From NCBI RefSeq assembly GCF_000315915.1, contig NC_020185.1, forward strand, positions 620,001-684,000: a DNA stretch of 64,000 nucleotides, read 5' to 3'. Made by a program: the position numbers and the translations under genes. The stretch is from Henningerozyma blattae CBS 6284. Lineage: Eukaryota; Ascomycota; Saccharomycetes; Saccharomycetales; Saccharomycetaceae. How positions within the stretch are numbered: the stretch's first letter is position 1; each line of letters starts with the position of its first letter. Positions 1-10,903 of this stretch are shown here, piece after piece. The notes under the pieces are model-generated. The model did no database searches. It was not told the origin of the DNA and saw only the letters and a program-made list of their open reading frames with translations.

Positions 1-1743
1 AGGACTACCAGAGGGATCAACACGAGTGAATGATTCAGGCCGTTCTTCTGCGTTAATATTTGTTGAAGTAGCTATGTTAGAAGAGGCTGATATCTTTCTA
101 TCAGTCTCCTGGGTTTTCAGTTGTTCTTCTTTAGCAAGTTTCAAAAGATGTGGAAGTAGCTTATAAGAATATTCTATCAGAAATTCCACTACCAATCTGG
201 AAAGTTCATATTCTTTGGGATCCATATCATGCTGTGGATGAAATAGAAAGGATGGCTGAAAAATAGCTGCCAGATTGCTGCCTGGCATTAAATTGAATTG
301 AGACTGTCTTGAAAATAAGCTTAGTAAATCTAACAAATAAATTGTTAATTGCTTAGTGTCGTTAGATAATGATACAAATAATGCCTCGTAATCCTTAATG
401 GCTGCCTTAACATCTCTCGTTAGTTTCTTTTTCTTATGTGTCCTTTTTCCTTTTCTTTCCTTAAGTAGTGCATCATCCTCTTCCTCATCACCATCGTTTT
501 CTCTGTCATCAGTATAAGGTGGCATATTTTCAGTTGGAGAAGTGCTAGATAATTCATTCATGCTTGATGATAATGCTTGTTGATTACTTGCTGCCTCAGT
601 GGAGATTGTTGCCTCAGTTGAAGTTATTGAAAGACCAGACCCGCTAGAATTTTTAACTCTCATGGGCTTTGAATGAGCAGGTAATATTTCTTTTGGTTCA
701 CCATGTGGCTTGTCAGTCATAGTAATTATTGGCACATCTTTAAGTTCTAAACGATGAATAGCAGGCTCCTTTTTATCAGTAGATTCATTATTATGGTGAT
801 TTATATGGCTTTGGACTGTTGAATTACTGAGATTCTGATTTTTAGCATTATTACTGTTCTGATTAAGATCAGATGGCTGCCCAGCTGGTGATATTGCTGA
901 TGAGCTGTGAATAGATTTAGATTTTGAACTATGCGCATTTAGAGTATGGTTTACTGTAGATGAATTCTTAGACATATCTGATTTATTTTTTTTCATCATA
1001 TGCCTCAAAATTCGCGGCCTATCTTGTAAAGGTGACCTAAAATCGTCATAAAGATCTAATGGTATAAGTGGTTCTTCCAAATTATTTAAATATCTTCTCA
1101 GGAGTGAAGCAACATCGTGAACAGTATACGGTTCCCATTGATTAAATTTTGTACCATAATCAGGCGGCCTTGAAAATATATATTGTAATTCTTTGACTCT
1201 TTTACTATTACCAGCAATTCTAAAAATACCGGGGGTATCCAGAGCATTAGCTTTTAAATAAGCACCACATTTAGCCACAACAATAGGAATTCTACCAAAA
1301 TTAACAAGCTCTGACTGTACGATAACTTCTGCACTAGCGACACTCAAAGATTGTGATAATGAAACACCAAATACTCCACCTGTAAACCCATTACGGTTTG
1401 AAATAAAATTATCTCTATACGATCTATATTTATTTTGCTCTTCTTGTTGCTTTGAAGTATTTATACTTGGTGGTGTTGTAGGAACATTATTATTTGAGCC
1501 AAATTTCAAAGCCAAAGGTGGTCTTCTAGCAGGCAGAGTAGTTGGGGGAGAAAGATAGTTCTTATCAACACTCGATATAGGTATTGGACTTTCTATAGGT
1601 ATTTGGGAGAAACTAGAATCAAATATATTATTATTCTCATTTTCTTTTATTGGGGATTTATTAATTGTAGACGACGGTAGTGGTAAAGAATCACTAGAAA
1701 AACTTTTTTGGTTATTATTGAATTGTTTCCAAAATACTGGCAT
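1..1743 (-). CDS. SAC7: RhoGAP of the SAC7/BAG7 type (C-terminus outside window)
   Basis: The frame is open from an ATG at 1743 to the window edge (581 codons, no stop), so the C-terminus is missing. After a Ser/Pro-rich N-terminus comes the start of a RhoGAP domain: a stretch beginning [15 protein letters not shown], then the arginine-finger motif GIFRIAG, then [24 protein letters not shown] long Ser/Asn-rich insertion follows, and then the second half of the GAP fold ([17 protein letters not shown] and [13 protein letters not shown]). A split GAP domain with this FGVSL lead-in is typical of Sac7/Bag7, which turn off Rho1 in cell-wall and actin signalling. Position next to RVS167 matches YDR388-YDR389. 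In S. cerevisiae SAC7 and BAG7 are duplicates; only one is visible here, so the choice of name is by synteny. Confidence 0.9.
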   Translation of the reverse strand, partial: MPVFWKQFNNNQKSFSSDSLPLPSSTINKSPIKENENNNIFDSSFSQIPIESPIPISSVDKNYLSPPTTLPARRPPLALKFGSNNNVPTTPPSINTSKQQEEQNKYRSYRDNFISNRNGFTGGVFGVSLSQSLSVASAEVIVQSELVNFGRIPIVVAKCGAYLKANALDTPGIFRIAGNSKRVKELQYIFSRPPDYGTKFNQWEPYTVHDVASLLRRYLNNLEEPLIPLDLYDDFRSPLQDRPRILRHMMKKNKSDMSKNSSTVNHTLNAHSSKSKSIHSSSAISPAGQPSDLNQNSNNAKNQNLSNSTVQSHINHHNNESTDKKEPAIHRLELKDVPIITMTDKPHGEPKEILPAHSKPMRVKNSSGSGLSITSTEATISTEAASNQQALSSSMNELSSTSPTENMPPYTDDRENDGDEEEDDALLKERKGKRTHKKKKLTRDVKAAIKDYEALFVSLSNDTKQLTIYLLDLLSLFSRQSQFNLMPGSNLAAIFQPSFLFHPQHDMDPKEYELSRLVVEFLIEYSYKLLPHLLKLAKEEQLKTQETDRKISASSNIATSTNINAEERPESFTRVDPSGSP

Positions 1744-2891
1744 TTCTTTATATTTTTAATTTATTCCACGTTTGGGCTGGGTGTTATACAATATTAATAG
1801 ACTGATATGAGTTTAGATAATATCTATACAAACTAATACTTTAGTTAACTTGTGTATGAATTCTTTTTTTAAAAATTGAATGACTATTTTGCTAGGGTGA
1901 GTGAATATTGAGGAAGTATATTTGCTAAATATTTAACGATAAGTAAAGTACAATAGGAAGTTATAATATTCAAAAAGCAAACTGCTATGTAGGCTTTCTT
2001 TTTAAAGATGTTTTATGCTCTTACAATGTTAAATGGAACACAGTCTCCTTTTTGTTTTTAATGGTTACTGAATGATGAGTTGATACCGGTAAAATAACAC
2101 CGGTATATAGTAGTTAAAAAATTGTTAGTTTATTTGGTTAATGAGATATTACAAACAACAATAAATGTAATACAACTTAAATATATGGATAATGAGTAGA
2201 ATGCTTTATATTGCCGTATTATTTCCAATGTTGATAGATAGTTGTTGATCTTCCTTTTAATAGTTTATTAAAAATAAGTACTGTCTTTTTGAAATTTTAA
2301 ACCGAATTTGATGAGGGAGCGGGTAACGGCATCAACTTTATTTTATTTACAACTAAGGCCAGAAAGGATAATATATTAAAAGTAAATTAAATAATGCATC
2401 GAGGCTTTACCATAGGCATGTAGCAGGAAGGAATAATATATACCGCTATTCAATATGAGAGGTTACAATATTTTTTAGTTTCAATTCAATAGGGAATTTA
2501 ACAAACAAGAAAGCTTGCATAAATGGAAACATGTTTCATCTAGCACCTTTTCAAAAGGAAATAAAGAACCCTAAAAAAGAAAAACAATCCATAAGAGATA
2601 AGAAATAACAGAAATATATAAGTATATGACAATAAACAAAAAAAATGACGAGAGTTGATAAAGGTTGATATAGTTGAAACAAAAAGCAAAAAAAAAAAGA
2701 AATAAATAAAATAAAGAACTAAAGAACTCAATTTGCTAGTACACAAATTTTTTTTTTTAAAAAAAACAACAAAAAATACGTAAAAACCTCAAATTTAAAA
2801 TTTAATTGTTAACAATAATAATAATATTTTTTGGATTAAATTTATATTTTTTAGTACTTTTTTGCTGGGAGTATTAAATTAATTAAAAATC
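1744..2891. other. Intergenic: SAC7 upstream / RVS167 downstream
   Basis: No credible gene. It contains a Reb1-type site CGGGTAA at 2320-2326, about 580 bases before the SAC7 start, and two ACCGGT palindromes at 2085-2090 and 2099-2104 (centre spacing 14). The part nearest RVS167 (2690-2890) is A/T homopolymer-rich. A 68-residue minus frame at 2540-2746 is Phe/Leu-rich translation of AT-rich DNA and not convincing. Confidence 0.6.
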
Positions 2892-4373
2892 TCATGATTT
2901 ATTTATTTTAACGTAATTACCTGGGAAAACACCTTGTTGACCGTTATATTTCCCTGTCCACCATTCATTAATATCAGCAGTACGCTGGACGATTTCAATA
3001 ACAGCACCAGCAGGGAAACTTAGATCACCTTCAGCTTGAGCTTGGTACTCATACAAGGCAGTGACTGTTTCAAATGCAGGTGCTGACTGAGGTACACCAG
3101 TAGCAGAAGTATATGATGGAGGAACCGAGCCTGCAAGGGAATGATTTGAATTTTGATAATTACCTGCAGTAGGGTATGGGGTTGGTTTCTCGTAACCTGT
3201 TGCTGGTGGAGATTGGTATGCGTTATGTTGAGGTTGTTGATTATAGCCCGGATTAGCACCATTTTGACCATAACTACCTGTTGAAGATGGTGATTGCTTT
3301 TCATAACCACCTGCATTTGGAGGAGGTCCTTGACCATATCCTGGAGTGTTACTTTGAGTAGGAGAATTTTGATTGTATGAATCCTGACCATAGCCATTAT
3401 GTTGGCCATAGGGATCGTTTGAATTATAATCACCTGTTGGACTTGGCGTATTTTCTTGCGAGTTGTATGCACTACCGTTTCCTGGACCAGCACCATGACC
3501 ATATCTTTTTCTTGTCATTTCTAACTTAGCTTTTGAATAACCAACTTTAAAATGAGTAATTGTTAAGGCATCAGTTTGTTCTTCAATATTTCCACGTTTA
3601 GCTTGGAAGGCTTCCAAGATATCACTATTTAAATCAAAATAAGGGATTTGCATTTCTTGGAATTTATTATACAAAGTGTAAAAAATGTTCAATTGCATGT
3701 AATAGAATGAAACAAATAAAGGTTGAACAAATTGAGCTTCTAATGAAAACAATATTGGTAATTGGTCCTTTAACATGTTATTATAATAATCATATTCTTG
3801 TTGGGCTACTTCCATTTCAGCTTGGGCTTTATATAATCTCTCTTCGTCCTTTGGCTTTTGCTCTTTTTTATTTTCAATCTTGGTAACGGCATTCAATCTT
3901 CTATCTAGATCCAATTTCTTATGATTTCTCTTTGTAGCCATCTTACGAATATATGTAATGACTTTCAAAAGCTCTTGACAAGGCTTAACGACTTTTTCTT
4001 CAACCAAAGTCAAATCTGGCTTTAAAGTGACTTGTAAATCAGCAACAATAGCCCTATATTGTTCACTTGCTTCAATACCTTGTGGATTATCTTCTTGAAT
4101 GGTAGCATTTGGATCACTCATTCTACCACTGATAGGCTTAAAGATTTCCTCCATAGCCTTGGCAAACCCAATTTGATGAGTTAACATACCAGTCACAGCA
4201 ATGGAATATCTCTTAGATTCGTCACTTAATTTCTTGGTTTCATCTTCCAATTCTTTGAAACGACGTTCTGCATCCTCATAGACAGGATCTTCTGTTTGAG
4301 GCCCCATGTTCATTTTTTGACGAAATGTCTGAGGGGCTCTACTGATAGCCTTTGTAAACCCCTTGAAACTCAT
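2892..4373 (-). CDS. RVS167: BAR-SH3 amphiphysin-like protein Rvs167
   Basis: A 493-residue protein. The N-terminal BAR domain (about residues 1-260) starts [17 protein letters not shown] and contains long charged helices that bend membranes. A Gly/Pro/Gln/Asn/Tyr-rich linker (about 290-425) follows, and a C-terminal SH3 domain (about 433-493) with [15 protein letters not shown] and the [18 protein letters not shown] signature. Rvs167 pairs with Rvs161 at cortical actin patches to drive vesicle scission in endocytosis. The order BAR, GPA-rich linker, SH3 and the length agree with the family. It lies between the SAC7-type GAP and MUS81 as in the YDR386-YDR389 block. Confidence 0.96.
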   Translation of the reverse strand: MSFKGFTKAISRAPQTFRQKMNMGPQTEDPVYEDAERRFKELEDETKKLSDESKRYSIAVTGMLTHQIGFAKAMEEIFKPISGRMSDPNATIQEDNPQGIEASEQYRAIVADLQVTLKPDLTLVEEKVVKPCQELLKVITYIRKMATKRNHKKLDLDRRLNAVTKIENKKEQKPKDEERLYKAQAEMEVAQQEYDYYNNMLKDQLPILFSLEAQFVQPLFVSFYYMQLNIFYTLYNKFQEMQIPYFDLNSDILEAFQAKRGNIEEQTDALTITHFKVGYSKAKLEMTRKRYGHGAGPGNGSAYNSQENTPSPTGDYNSNDPYGQHNGYGQDSYNQNSPTQSNTPGYGQGPPPNAGGYEKQSPSSTGSYGQNGANPGYNQQPQHNAYQSPPATGYEKPTPYPTAGNYQNSNHSLAGSVPPSYTSATGVPQSAPAFETVTALYEYQAQAEGDLSFPAGAVIEIVQRTADINEWWTGKYNGQQGVFPGNYVKINKS

Positions 4374-5106
4374 TGTTGGTATAGGATGTAATAGGAGTAG
4401 TAGTTGTTGTTGGTGCTGCAGTAGTAGTTATTATCTGATCAATACACTAGTTCTTGAATGAACAGAAAAGATATAGTAATACAAATTTTTAAAATAAAAA
4501 AATAAAATAGAAAAAAAGAATAATATATTCCAATAGCTGAGAAGTTCAGTCCTTTGCCTGTATGCAAATACAATACTAAACGTATGTCGATTAAATACCA
4601 ACCACTGACTTGATATCTATCTGTTTCCAGTAATCGGAAAACAAGAAACAAATCAAATTCTTCAATGATAGAAGGAGACAATATCCGATCTGAAATAGTC
4701 TCTACACCAACTTTGGTGTCCAATCATTGTCGTCCGTTGGTATTATTATCATGATGATTATTATTCGTCATCCCTCTGGTTCTCAATTGCCAGGAACAGA
4801 AAGCTGTCAATCCTGGAAAACTGGAAATGAAAAACTCGAAAAGCTCAAGCCTCGAGAAATTAAAAAACTTGATAAATTGGGAAAATGAGAAATTGGAAAT
4901 GGAAATGGGATTGAAAAAAAAAATTGAAAAATCAAAAAAAAAAGGAAAAAGGAAAATGAAGCGACGCGTTAATGGCTCGGTTATTCGCGGAAACCAATTG
5001 AAATAATAATTTATTTGATGAGAATACATAATGGACTAGGTGTGGAAAATTTGAATGTGACTTGGGCGGCTGCAGTATATCAGTATTTGTAAGGTGTATA
5101 GATGTC
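4374..5106. other. Intergenic: RVS167 promoter, MUS81 3' flank
   Basis: Both flanking genes are on the minus strand. The stretch from about 4850 to 4960 is purine-rich and A-rich on the plus strand. An MluI cell-cycle-box-like ACGCGT is at 4964-4969, about 590 bases upstream of the RVS167 start. Frames of 94-101 codons here are pyrimidine-rich antisense readings without family features and were not called. Confidence 0.55.
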
Positions 5107-7074
5107 CTACGTATGAAAAACTTGGGAAATCTTTTCAGAGAGGCTCTTTGTTATCTTCTTGTTACCTGGCGCGTCTTTAAAATGTGTAAACATCAAGAGT
5201 TGTGCTTCTTGTTCCGACCTACATCTCTTGTATGCATTAAGAATGTGATATAACGTGGGGAATTTAGATTGGATAGTGACTGCCTTTTCCAAAGAGACCC
5301 CCTTCACAAACATAAGGATATTGATGGTTAGTTCACCAATAGTTCTGGAATCACCTTTACCCATGATATCTTGGAAAGTTTCGAAATCTTGGCAACATTG
5401 GATGTTCTTATTTTTCTCAAACTCTCCTCTAAACTTGTGGAGAATATTACCAAAATCTTCCTGCTTTGTCAACTCGTAAGGGTATACCACAATAAGATCC
5501 TTGCCGGCATATTGTCTTGTAATGACTTTTTGTAATGCAAATAATTCTTCTACAGTATCATCTGAATTATGAGTTCTTATAATGGAAAATCTGGCATATA
5601 CCAAAATATTCCATAATGCAGTCTTTAATGCCTCACCCATATTGGCTACAGAACTACCCATAGTTTCTTCAATTAGATAATATTTGTTGGGGCATGCTGA
5701 TTTTTCAAGACGAATCTTTTGTTCCATAAACCGATTATCTCTAATACTATATGCTAGATCATCCAATCTTTTCCTTTCAATAATCGTATTCAATAAGCAT
5801 TTAGCGTTTGTTCTTTTATTGCTTGCAACCCAGACAATATCTCCCAATGATAATTGCTTGCATTCGGATTTCATCCCCTTTCTCAATAAAGCATTCATGA
5901 AGAAATCTCGATCTTTTTGGGACTTGATTTCTCGATGATCAAGTATCGGATATATCTCATAAGTATCATGAGGCCAAAGTTCATAACTTATCCCAGCAAA
6001 CCTTTTACGGATTGTATGTGATCGATTTGAGTTGAGTGTTTCTGTAGGGAAAGTTTTGGATCTCTTAGCTATTGGTGATGAATCATTTAAGCTTCTTTTA
6101 TTTTTAATTGGTGATGAGTCAATTAAACTTCTATTTCTTTTAATTGGTGTACCACTTACCATTTGTGGTGAACTCTTAGAAATATTGAATGTAAAATTAG
6201 TCTCATCAAGAGTATTTTCATTATTATTCGCATGCCGATCTCTATTCAAAGGGTTATGAACACTATTTTCCAACGCACTTAAATCTGCTGTCAGTTCGAC
6301 ACTTGTAAATGAGGAATTAGATCCATCTTGATTTGAATGATTTTCATTATTTTCATTATCAAAAACAATTTTATCAGCAACTTTTAACATTTTAGCTAAA
6401 TCAAGACCTTTTTCAGTTAATGTATATTTTTTAGGCCTACCTTCTTCAAAGACTAATTCATGTTTCAATAAGGAGTTAATAGAAGACCATGCAGAATGTA
6501 ATTCTCTTGTAGAAAAGTTTGGTGTCATACTATGTGTTGAATATTTTTGACCTGTAGAGATAATATTATCCTTAGTAATGCCTCTTCTTATAGCTTTATT
6601 TTCTAATAACGAAAGAAGTATTGCATAACCACCGCTATTCTTTTTTGGTATATACTTTCTTGGCTTTCTTATGGTACCATTTTTTTTTCTTTGAATTTGT
6701 TCCTCATCATTAGATTCCTTAGATGAGCTTCCACTTGTTGTTATAGTCGTTGAATTTCTTAATGCCTTTGCTGGCCTGTTCAATTGCCCATCTGTGTTAA
6801 TAGTATTCATTGATACATATTGATCAGGTAAAGGGCATCCAAGCTCTTTACAATGATTTTCCAATTTACGTTCCAGACGTTTCATGATCGTATTCCCAAT
6901 CCCTTTAACTCTTTTCAAATCATTTGGATGATAAAATATTCCTTCAGCATCTTCTAGATTTTTTTTGGCCTTTGTATAAGTATTTGAAAGTTGCTCTTGT
7001 CTAACATCAAGTTTATCTAATAATTCTTGCAGCCATTGAATGTATAATGGTTTTAAATCATTCGGTAGAGGCAT
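5107..7074 (-). CDS. MUS81: Structure-specific endonuclease subunit Mus81
   Basis: A 655-residue member of the XPF/MUS81 family. With partner Mms4 it cuts branched DNA (3' flaps, nicked Holliday junctions) at stalled forks and in recombination. The N-terminal helix-hairpin-helix region includes LKRVKGIGNTIMKRLE (about 53-68). A winged-helix region lies at about 145-235 and a Ser-rich linker follows. The ERCC4 nuclease core contains ILDHREIKS (about 377-385), GDIVWV (411-416) and the catalytic IIERKRLDD (431-439). The C-terminal HhH region includes LMFVKGVSLEKAVTI. The linker carries a two-copy 12-residue repeat, RSLIDSSPIKNK and RSLNDSSPIAKR, near 315-338. The ATG at 7074 gives the conserved N-terminus. 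Confidence 0.96.
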   Translation of the reverse strand: MPLPNDLKPLYIQWLQELLDKLDVRQEQLSNTYTKAKKNLEDAEGIFYHPNDLKRVKGIGNTIMKRLERKLENHCKELGCPLPDQYVSMNTINTDGQLNRPAKALRNSTTITTSGSSSKESNDEEQIQRKKNGTIRKPRKYIPKKNSGGYAILLSLLENKAIRRGITKDNIISTGQKYSTHSMTPNFSTRELHSAWSSINSLLKHELVFEEGRPKKYTLTEKGLDLAKMLKVADKIVFDNENNENHSNQDGSNSSFTSVELTADLSALENSVHNPLNRDRHANNNENTLDETNFTFNISKSSPQMVSGTPIKRNRSLIDSSPIKNKRSLNDSSPIAKRSKTFPTETLNSNRSHTIRKRFAGISYELWPHDTYEIYPILDHREIKSQKDRDFFMNALLRKGMKSECKQLSLGDIVWVASNKRTNAKCLLNTIIERKRLDDLAYSIRDNRFMEQKIRLEKSACPNKYYLIEETMGSSVANMGEALKTALWNILVYARFSIIRTHNSDDTVEELFALQKVITRQYAGKDLIVVYPYELTKQEDFGNILHKFRGEFEKNKNIQCCQDFETFQDIMGKGDSRTIGELTINILMFVKGVSLEKAVTIQSKFPTLYHILNAYKRCRSEQEAQLLMFTHFKDAPGNKKITKSLSEKISQVFHT

Positions 7075-7612
7075 TATTAATGGTTCATATGTGCGACAAT
7101 ATAATTATTTTTTTTTCAACTGATTAAATTATAAAGATATTTTTGTAGCATTTGGTAAAATATGTGAATCCATAAACAGGTAAACGACGGTCCCTAGATA
7201 GTTCTAATTTTTTTTTTTTAGTTGATTCAGTAAATATTTACACTCTGTTCTATATCTAAATGGAATATTTTCTTACGGAAGCGCTATATCGCTTGACGGA
7301 AACGGAAATCTTAAATTTCAATCTATACAAGTTTCGTATCTGGAAAATTTGCCAATTAGCACAAGAATGCCAATAATAAAATAATATTAAATTTTCTCTT
7401 ATTTTTTTGAGGTTAAAAAGATTATGAAAATGATAGTTCTTTTTAATAAAAGTGTAGGGTAAGTATAAAATGTAATGAATAAATAAATACAATGTAAGTA
7501 ATTAATTATATAATAAAGAAAAAAAAGGTCGTTTCAAGGCATTACGAATAAATTGATCAATTCAACAGAGAAAAATAAAAATAAGGCATATATATACTTT
7601 TTTTCTTGTTGA
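7075..7612. other. Intergenic: MUS81 promoter, EFT 3' flank
   Basis: AT-rich spacer between two minus-strand genes. I see no RNA gene. A poly-T run on the plus strand at about 7209-7219 and A-rich stretches near 7515-7530 are typical of yeast intergenic DNA. A 78-codon minus frame at 7256-7492 has no recognisable features. Confidence 0.5.
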
Positions 7613-10141
7613 TTATAATTTATCATAATATTCTTGCCAGCCTGGGACTTCTTCCTTCATACCATGTCTCTTACGAGCAGCCAAGACAATTTCACCAGCC
7701 TTAGTAGCTGGATCCAATGGATCGGTACCCAAAGTGGCCCAATGGTCAAATACCATCTGTGGGAAAGCTTGACCACCAGTAGCTTGTCTTAATTCACCAG
7801 TGAAACCGAAAGATTCGTTAACTGGTAAGTAAGCTTTAATGGTAAATAATGGAGTACCTGGTCTTTGTTCTTCAGAGACAACTTGACCTCTCTTCTTGTT
7901 CAAAACAGAGTAAATACCACCGACAGCGTTTTCTGGACATTGAATTTCGACCAAGAAGACTGGTTCTTGAATCTTTGGTTCAGCCAATAAGAAACCAGCA
8001 TAAGTGGCTCTTCTCATGGTTGGAATGATTTGACCACCACCTCTGTGGATAGCATCAGCATGTAATGTAACATCTAAGATATTGATTCTGACAGATCTCA
8101 TTTGTTCACCAAAGATTGGACCTTCCTTGGTAGCCCATTGGAAAGCAGCAACAACTGAATCTTTAATTTCATGCAAGTATTGGACAGCCTTAGTTTGATC
8201 AACAACTAAGTTTGGACCAGTGCCATCTGGACCGAAACACCAAATCTTTCTTGCATCAGTGACATCCCATTCGTATTCATCTGCCATAACTCTAGCTCTG
8301 GCCTTGAAATCATCTCTTGGATTAATCTTACCTTCTTCAATAGCCAAAGAACATTCTTCAGACATTGGTTCAGCTTTCAAATAGATTCTGTTATGCTTGT
8401 TTGGAGATTTAGATAAAGCAGTTTGAGAAGATTCAGATTCAACAGTTTCTCTGTAAGCGACGACTGGTGGGGAGATTCTCAATGGAACACCAGCATGGTC
8501 GTTTTCTAAATCTTGCAAACAAATTTCCAAATGTAATTCACCAGTACCAGCAACGATATGTTCACCAGATTCAGACATGTAACACAAGACACATGGATCG
8601 GATTTAGATAATCTCTTTAAACCTTCGACCAATTTTGGTAAATCGTTGGCGTTTTTAACTTCAACGGCGACTTGGACAACTGGAGAGACAGAGAATTTCA
8701 TGACCTTCATGTTGTGAGAAGTTTCAGAAGTGGTTAAAGTACCAGTCTTCAATAAGAATTGATCGATACCAACTAAACCAACAATATTACCAGCTGGACA
8801 ATCGTCAATTGGTTCGACTCTTGAACCCATCATCAAGACAATTCTTTGAATAGCCTTAATGAATAGATCTTCCTTCTTACCTGGAACAAAGTTTGGACCT
8901 TGGATTCTAACTTTTTGGCCAGACTTGACAGTACCAGCAAAGACTCTACCAAAGGCATAGAATCTACCTTTATCAGAGGTTGGAACCATCTTGGAGACAT
9001 ACAACATCAAGTCAGCAGTTGGGTCACAGTGCCTAATAGCTTGACAATGTTCATCATCGGATGGACCTTCGTATAATTGTTCAGCTCTGTAAGCTTGAGC
9101 AGTAACTGGAGATGGCAAATGCATGACAATCATTTCCAACATGGCATCTGCAGCTGGAATGAATTTTCTCATAACAACCTTCAATAAAGCTTTACCTTCT
9201 AATTCTCTTTCTTCAGCCTTCAAAGTGATTTCTAATTTTTCACACAAAACTGGGATTTCTTCCTTCTTGAAGTTCATAATAGCATTGGTCAATCTGAAGA
9301 TTGGGTCCAAAACGAACATGTTGAAAGCTCTTTCTAATGGCTTACCATCAGCATCAGTTTCCTTGTTAGTCCACTTCTTAGTCTTTGGGTTGAAGAAAGA
9401 ATCACCCCATAATCTTTCCATCATCTTAAGTTTATCAACACCGAACTTTTTGTGGTATCTGTTGGCGAATTGACGAATAGTGAAAGCCCAACCTTGTAAA
9501 CCAGAACCAAAGGCAACGGTACCCTTTGAAGGGTCGACTTGAACATCACCCAAGACTTCGTCAGAGTAAGTAGAAATAATAACATTACAAGATTCAACAA
9601 CTCTTGCAAAAGTTTGATATAAATCTTCCTTGGTGACTTGCAATTCCAATAAAGCTCTGTCAACCTTGTTAATACAAACAACTGGCTTAATTCTTTCACC
9701 CAAAGCTTGTCTCAAGACAGTTTCAGTTTGGACACAAACACCTTCAATGGTATCGACGACGACTAAAGCACCATCGGTAACACGTAAAGCAGCAGTAACT
9801 TCAGAGGAGAAATCAACGTGACCTGGGGAATCAATCAAGTTGATTAAGAAAGCGTTACCTTCAGTCTTTTGCTTGATATCCTTGACATCTTCATCGGACA
9901 ATTCAGCATACAATGAAATAGCAGTGGACTTGATAGTAATACCTCTTTCTTGTTCATCCTTTCTGGTATCCATGAAACGAGCTTCACCTGCTTTAGCAGC
10001 TGAAATAATACCGGCTCTTTGAACTAAAGAATCGGTCAAAGTAGATTTACCGTGATCGACATGGGCAATAACAGACATGTTACGGACATTGGTCACTTTG
10101 TCCATAAGACCACGCATTTGGTCAATTGTAAAGGCAACCAT
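7613..10141 (-). CDS. EFT2: Translation elongation factor eEF2
   Basis: An 842-residue protein, the exact length of yeast eEF2. It is the GTPase that drives ribosomal translocation. The G1 motif [10 protein letters not shown] is near residue 26, the G3 motif DSPGHVDF near 104 and the G4 motif NKVD near 158. The domain IV tip contains [13 protein letters not shown], whose His is modified to diphthamide (residue 699 in yeast). Codon use is strongly biased to preferred codons, as expected for an abundant protein and unlike its neighbours. S. cerevisiae has two copies, EFT1 next to VPS17 and EFT2 next to MUS81. Here one gene sits between both partners, so the symbol is arbitrary. Confidence 0.98.
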   Translation of the reverse strand: MVAFTIDQMRGLMDKVTNVRNMSVIAHVDHGKSTLTDSLVQRAGIISAAKAGEARFMDTRKDEQERGITIKSTAISLYAELSDEDVKDIKQKTEGNAFLINLIDSPGHVDFSSEVTAALRVTDGALVVVDTIEGVCVQTETVLRQALGERIKPVVCINKVDRALLELQVTKEDLYQTFARVVESCNVIISTYSDEVLGDVQVDPSKGTVAFGSGLQGWAFTIRQFANRYHKKFGVDKLKMMERLWGDSFFNPKTKKWTNKETDADGKPLERAFNMFVLDPIFRLTNAIMNFKKEEIPVLCEKLEITLKAEERELEGKALLKVVMRKFIPAADAMLEMIVMHLPSPVTAQAYRAEQLYEGPSDDEHCQAIRHCDPTADLMLYVSKMVPTSDKGRFYAFGRVFAGTVKSGQKVRIQGPNFVPGKKEDLFIKAIQRIVLMMGSRVEPIDDCPAGNIVGLVGIDQFLLKTGTLTTSETSHNMKVMKFSVSPVVQVAVEVKNANDLPKLVEGLKRLSKSDPCVLCYMSESGEHIVAGTGELHLEICLQDLENDHAGVPLRISPPVVAYRETVESESSQTALSKSPNKHNRIYLKAEPMSEECSLAIEEGKINPRDDFKARARVMADEYEWDVTDARKIWCFGPDGTGPNLVVDQTKAVQYLHEIKDSVVAAFQWATKEGPIFGEQMRSVRINILDVTLHADAIHRGGGQIIPTMRRATYAGFLLAEPKIQEPVFLVEIQCPENAVGGIYSVLNKKRGQVVSEEQRPGTPLFTIKAYLPVNESFGFTGELRQATGGQAFPQMVFDHWATLGTDPLDPATKAGEIVLAARKRHGMKEEVPGWQEYYDKL

Positions 10142-10903
10142 TTTGTAATGATTTTTTTATTATTTTATAATACTTCTTTTTGTTGGCTAAAATTAAGGTA
10201 ATAAAAAGAAAGACAATAATCCAGAATTAAAACAAGCAGTAATGTTTCTTGTATTGCCTCTTACTCTTTTATTAAATGTATATATATTTATAAAACGTAA
10301 AACACCAATCAATATTAATTACAATTTAAAAATATTCGAGACATAATAAATTGCCAAAGTGAAAAAAAAAAATAAAATTATTCACCTCTTTAAATATCAA
10401 GGGATGTGTGAGCTTGAAATTCTCGCCCATTTTTATTCCTAGAGGGTATCCCACATTTTCGCAACCAACAACCTTTCTACGACGTTTTCTCTACAGGGTG
10501 TTAAAAAGTCTTAGCTTCCAATTTAGGCATGCTTTGTTTCATTCAATTAGCAAGTTGGAAGAAAATTTGGCGCGTGAACGCAGGACTCAGAGTCACCTGT
10601 GTGGGAGTCATGTGACACACAGAAAGACCCGTAACTACCCCGCCCCTTTTCCAGATTTAGCAGGTGCACCGGGTGAATTGCCGTAATGGGAAAAATGAGA
10701 AAAATATAAGAAAAAGAAATGCAGCACGTGATTGACACCCGCATTTGTCTCCCCATTGGGAAAAGGAAATGTGATCTGTGGGCGGTTACCGTATGTGGTA
10801 AAGGCATACGATAGGAGCACGTGATAGTTGGGTATTTATATCCATATATATATATATATGTATATGGGGGATAGACAATAGTATATAACGAGTGGTAGTA
10901 CAA
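10142..10903. promoter_or_regulatory. EFT promoter region with Rap1-like and E-box sites
   Basis: Upstream of EFT and downstream of VPS17 (both minus). A Rap1-like ACACCCGCATTT is at 10735-10746, and CACGTG (Cbf1 core) is at 10725-10730 and 10818-10823. Another GC-richer block (10560-10680) contains TCATGTGACACACAG. Rap1 sites in translation-factor promoters are established for S. cerevisiae EFT genes; use of this site here is inference. A TA-rich microsatellite runs at about 10843-10865. No gene is seen. Confidence 0.45.

Noticed and set aside
3020..3502. 160-codon plus-strand frame opposite RVS167
   Set aside because: It is the antisense of the Gly/Pro/Gln-rich RVS167 linker, a compositional shadow.
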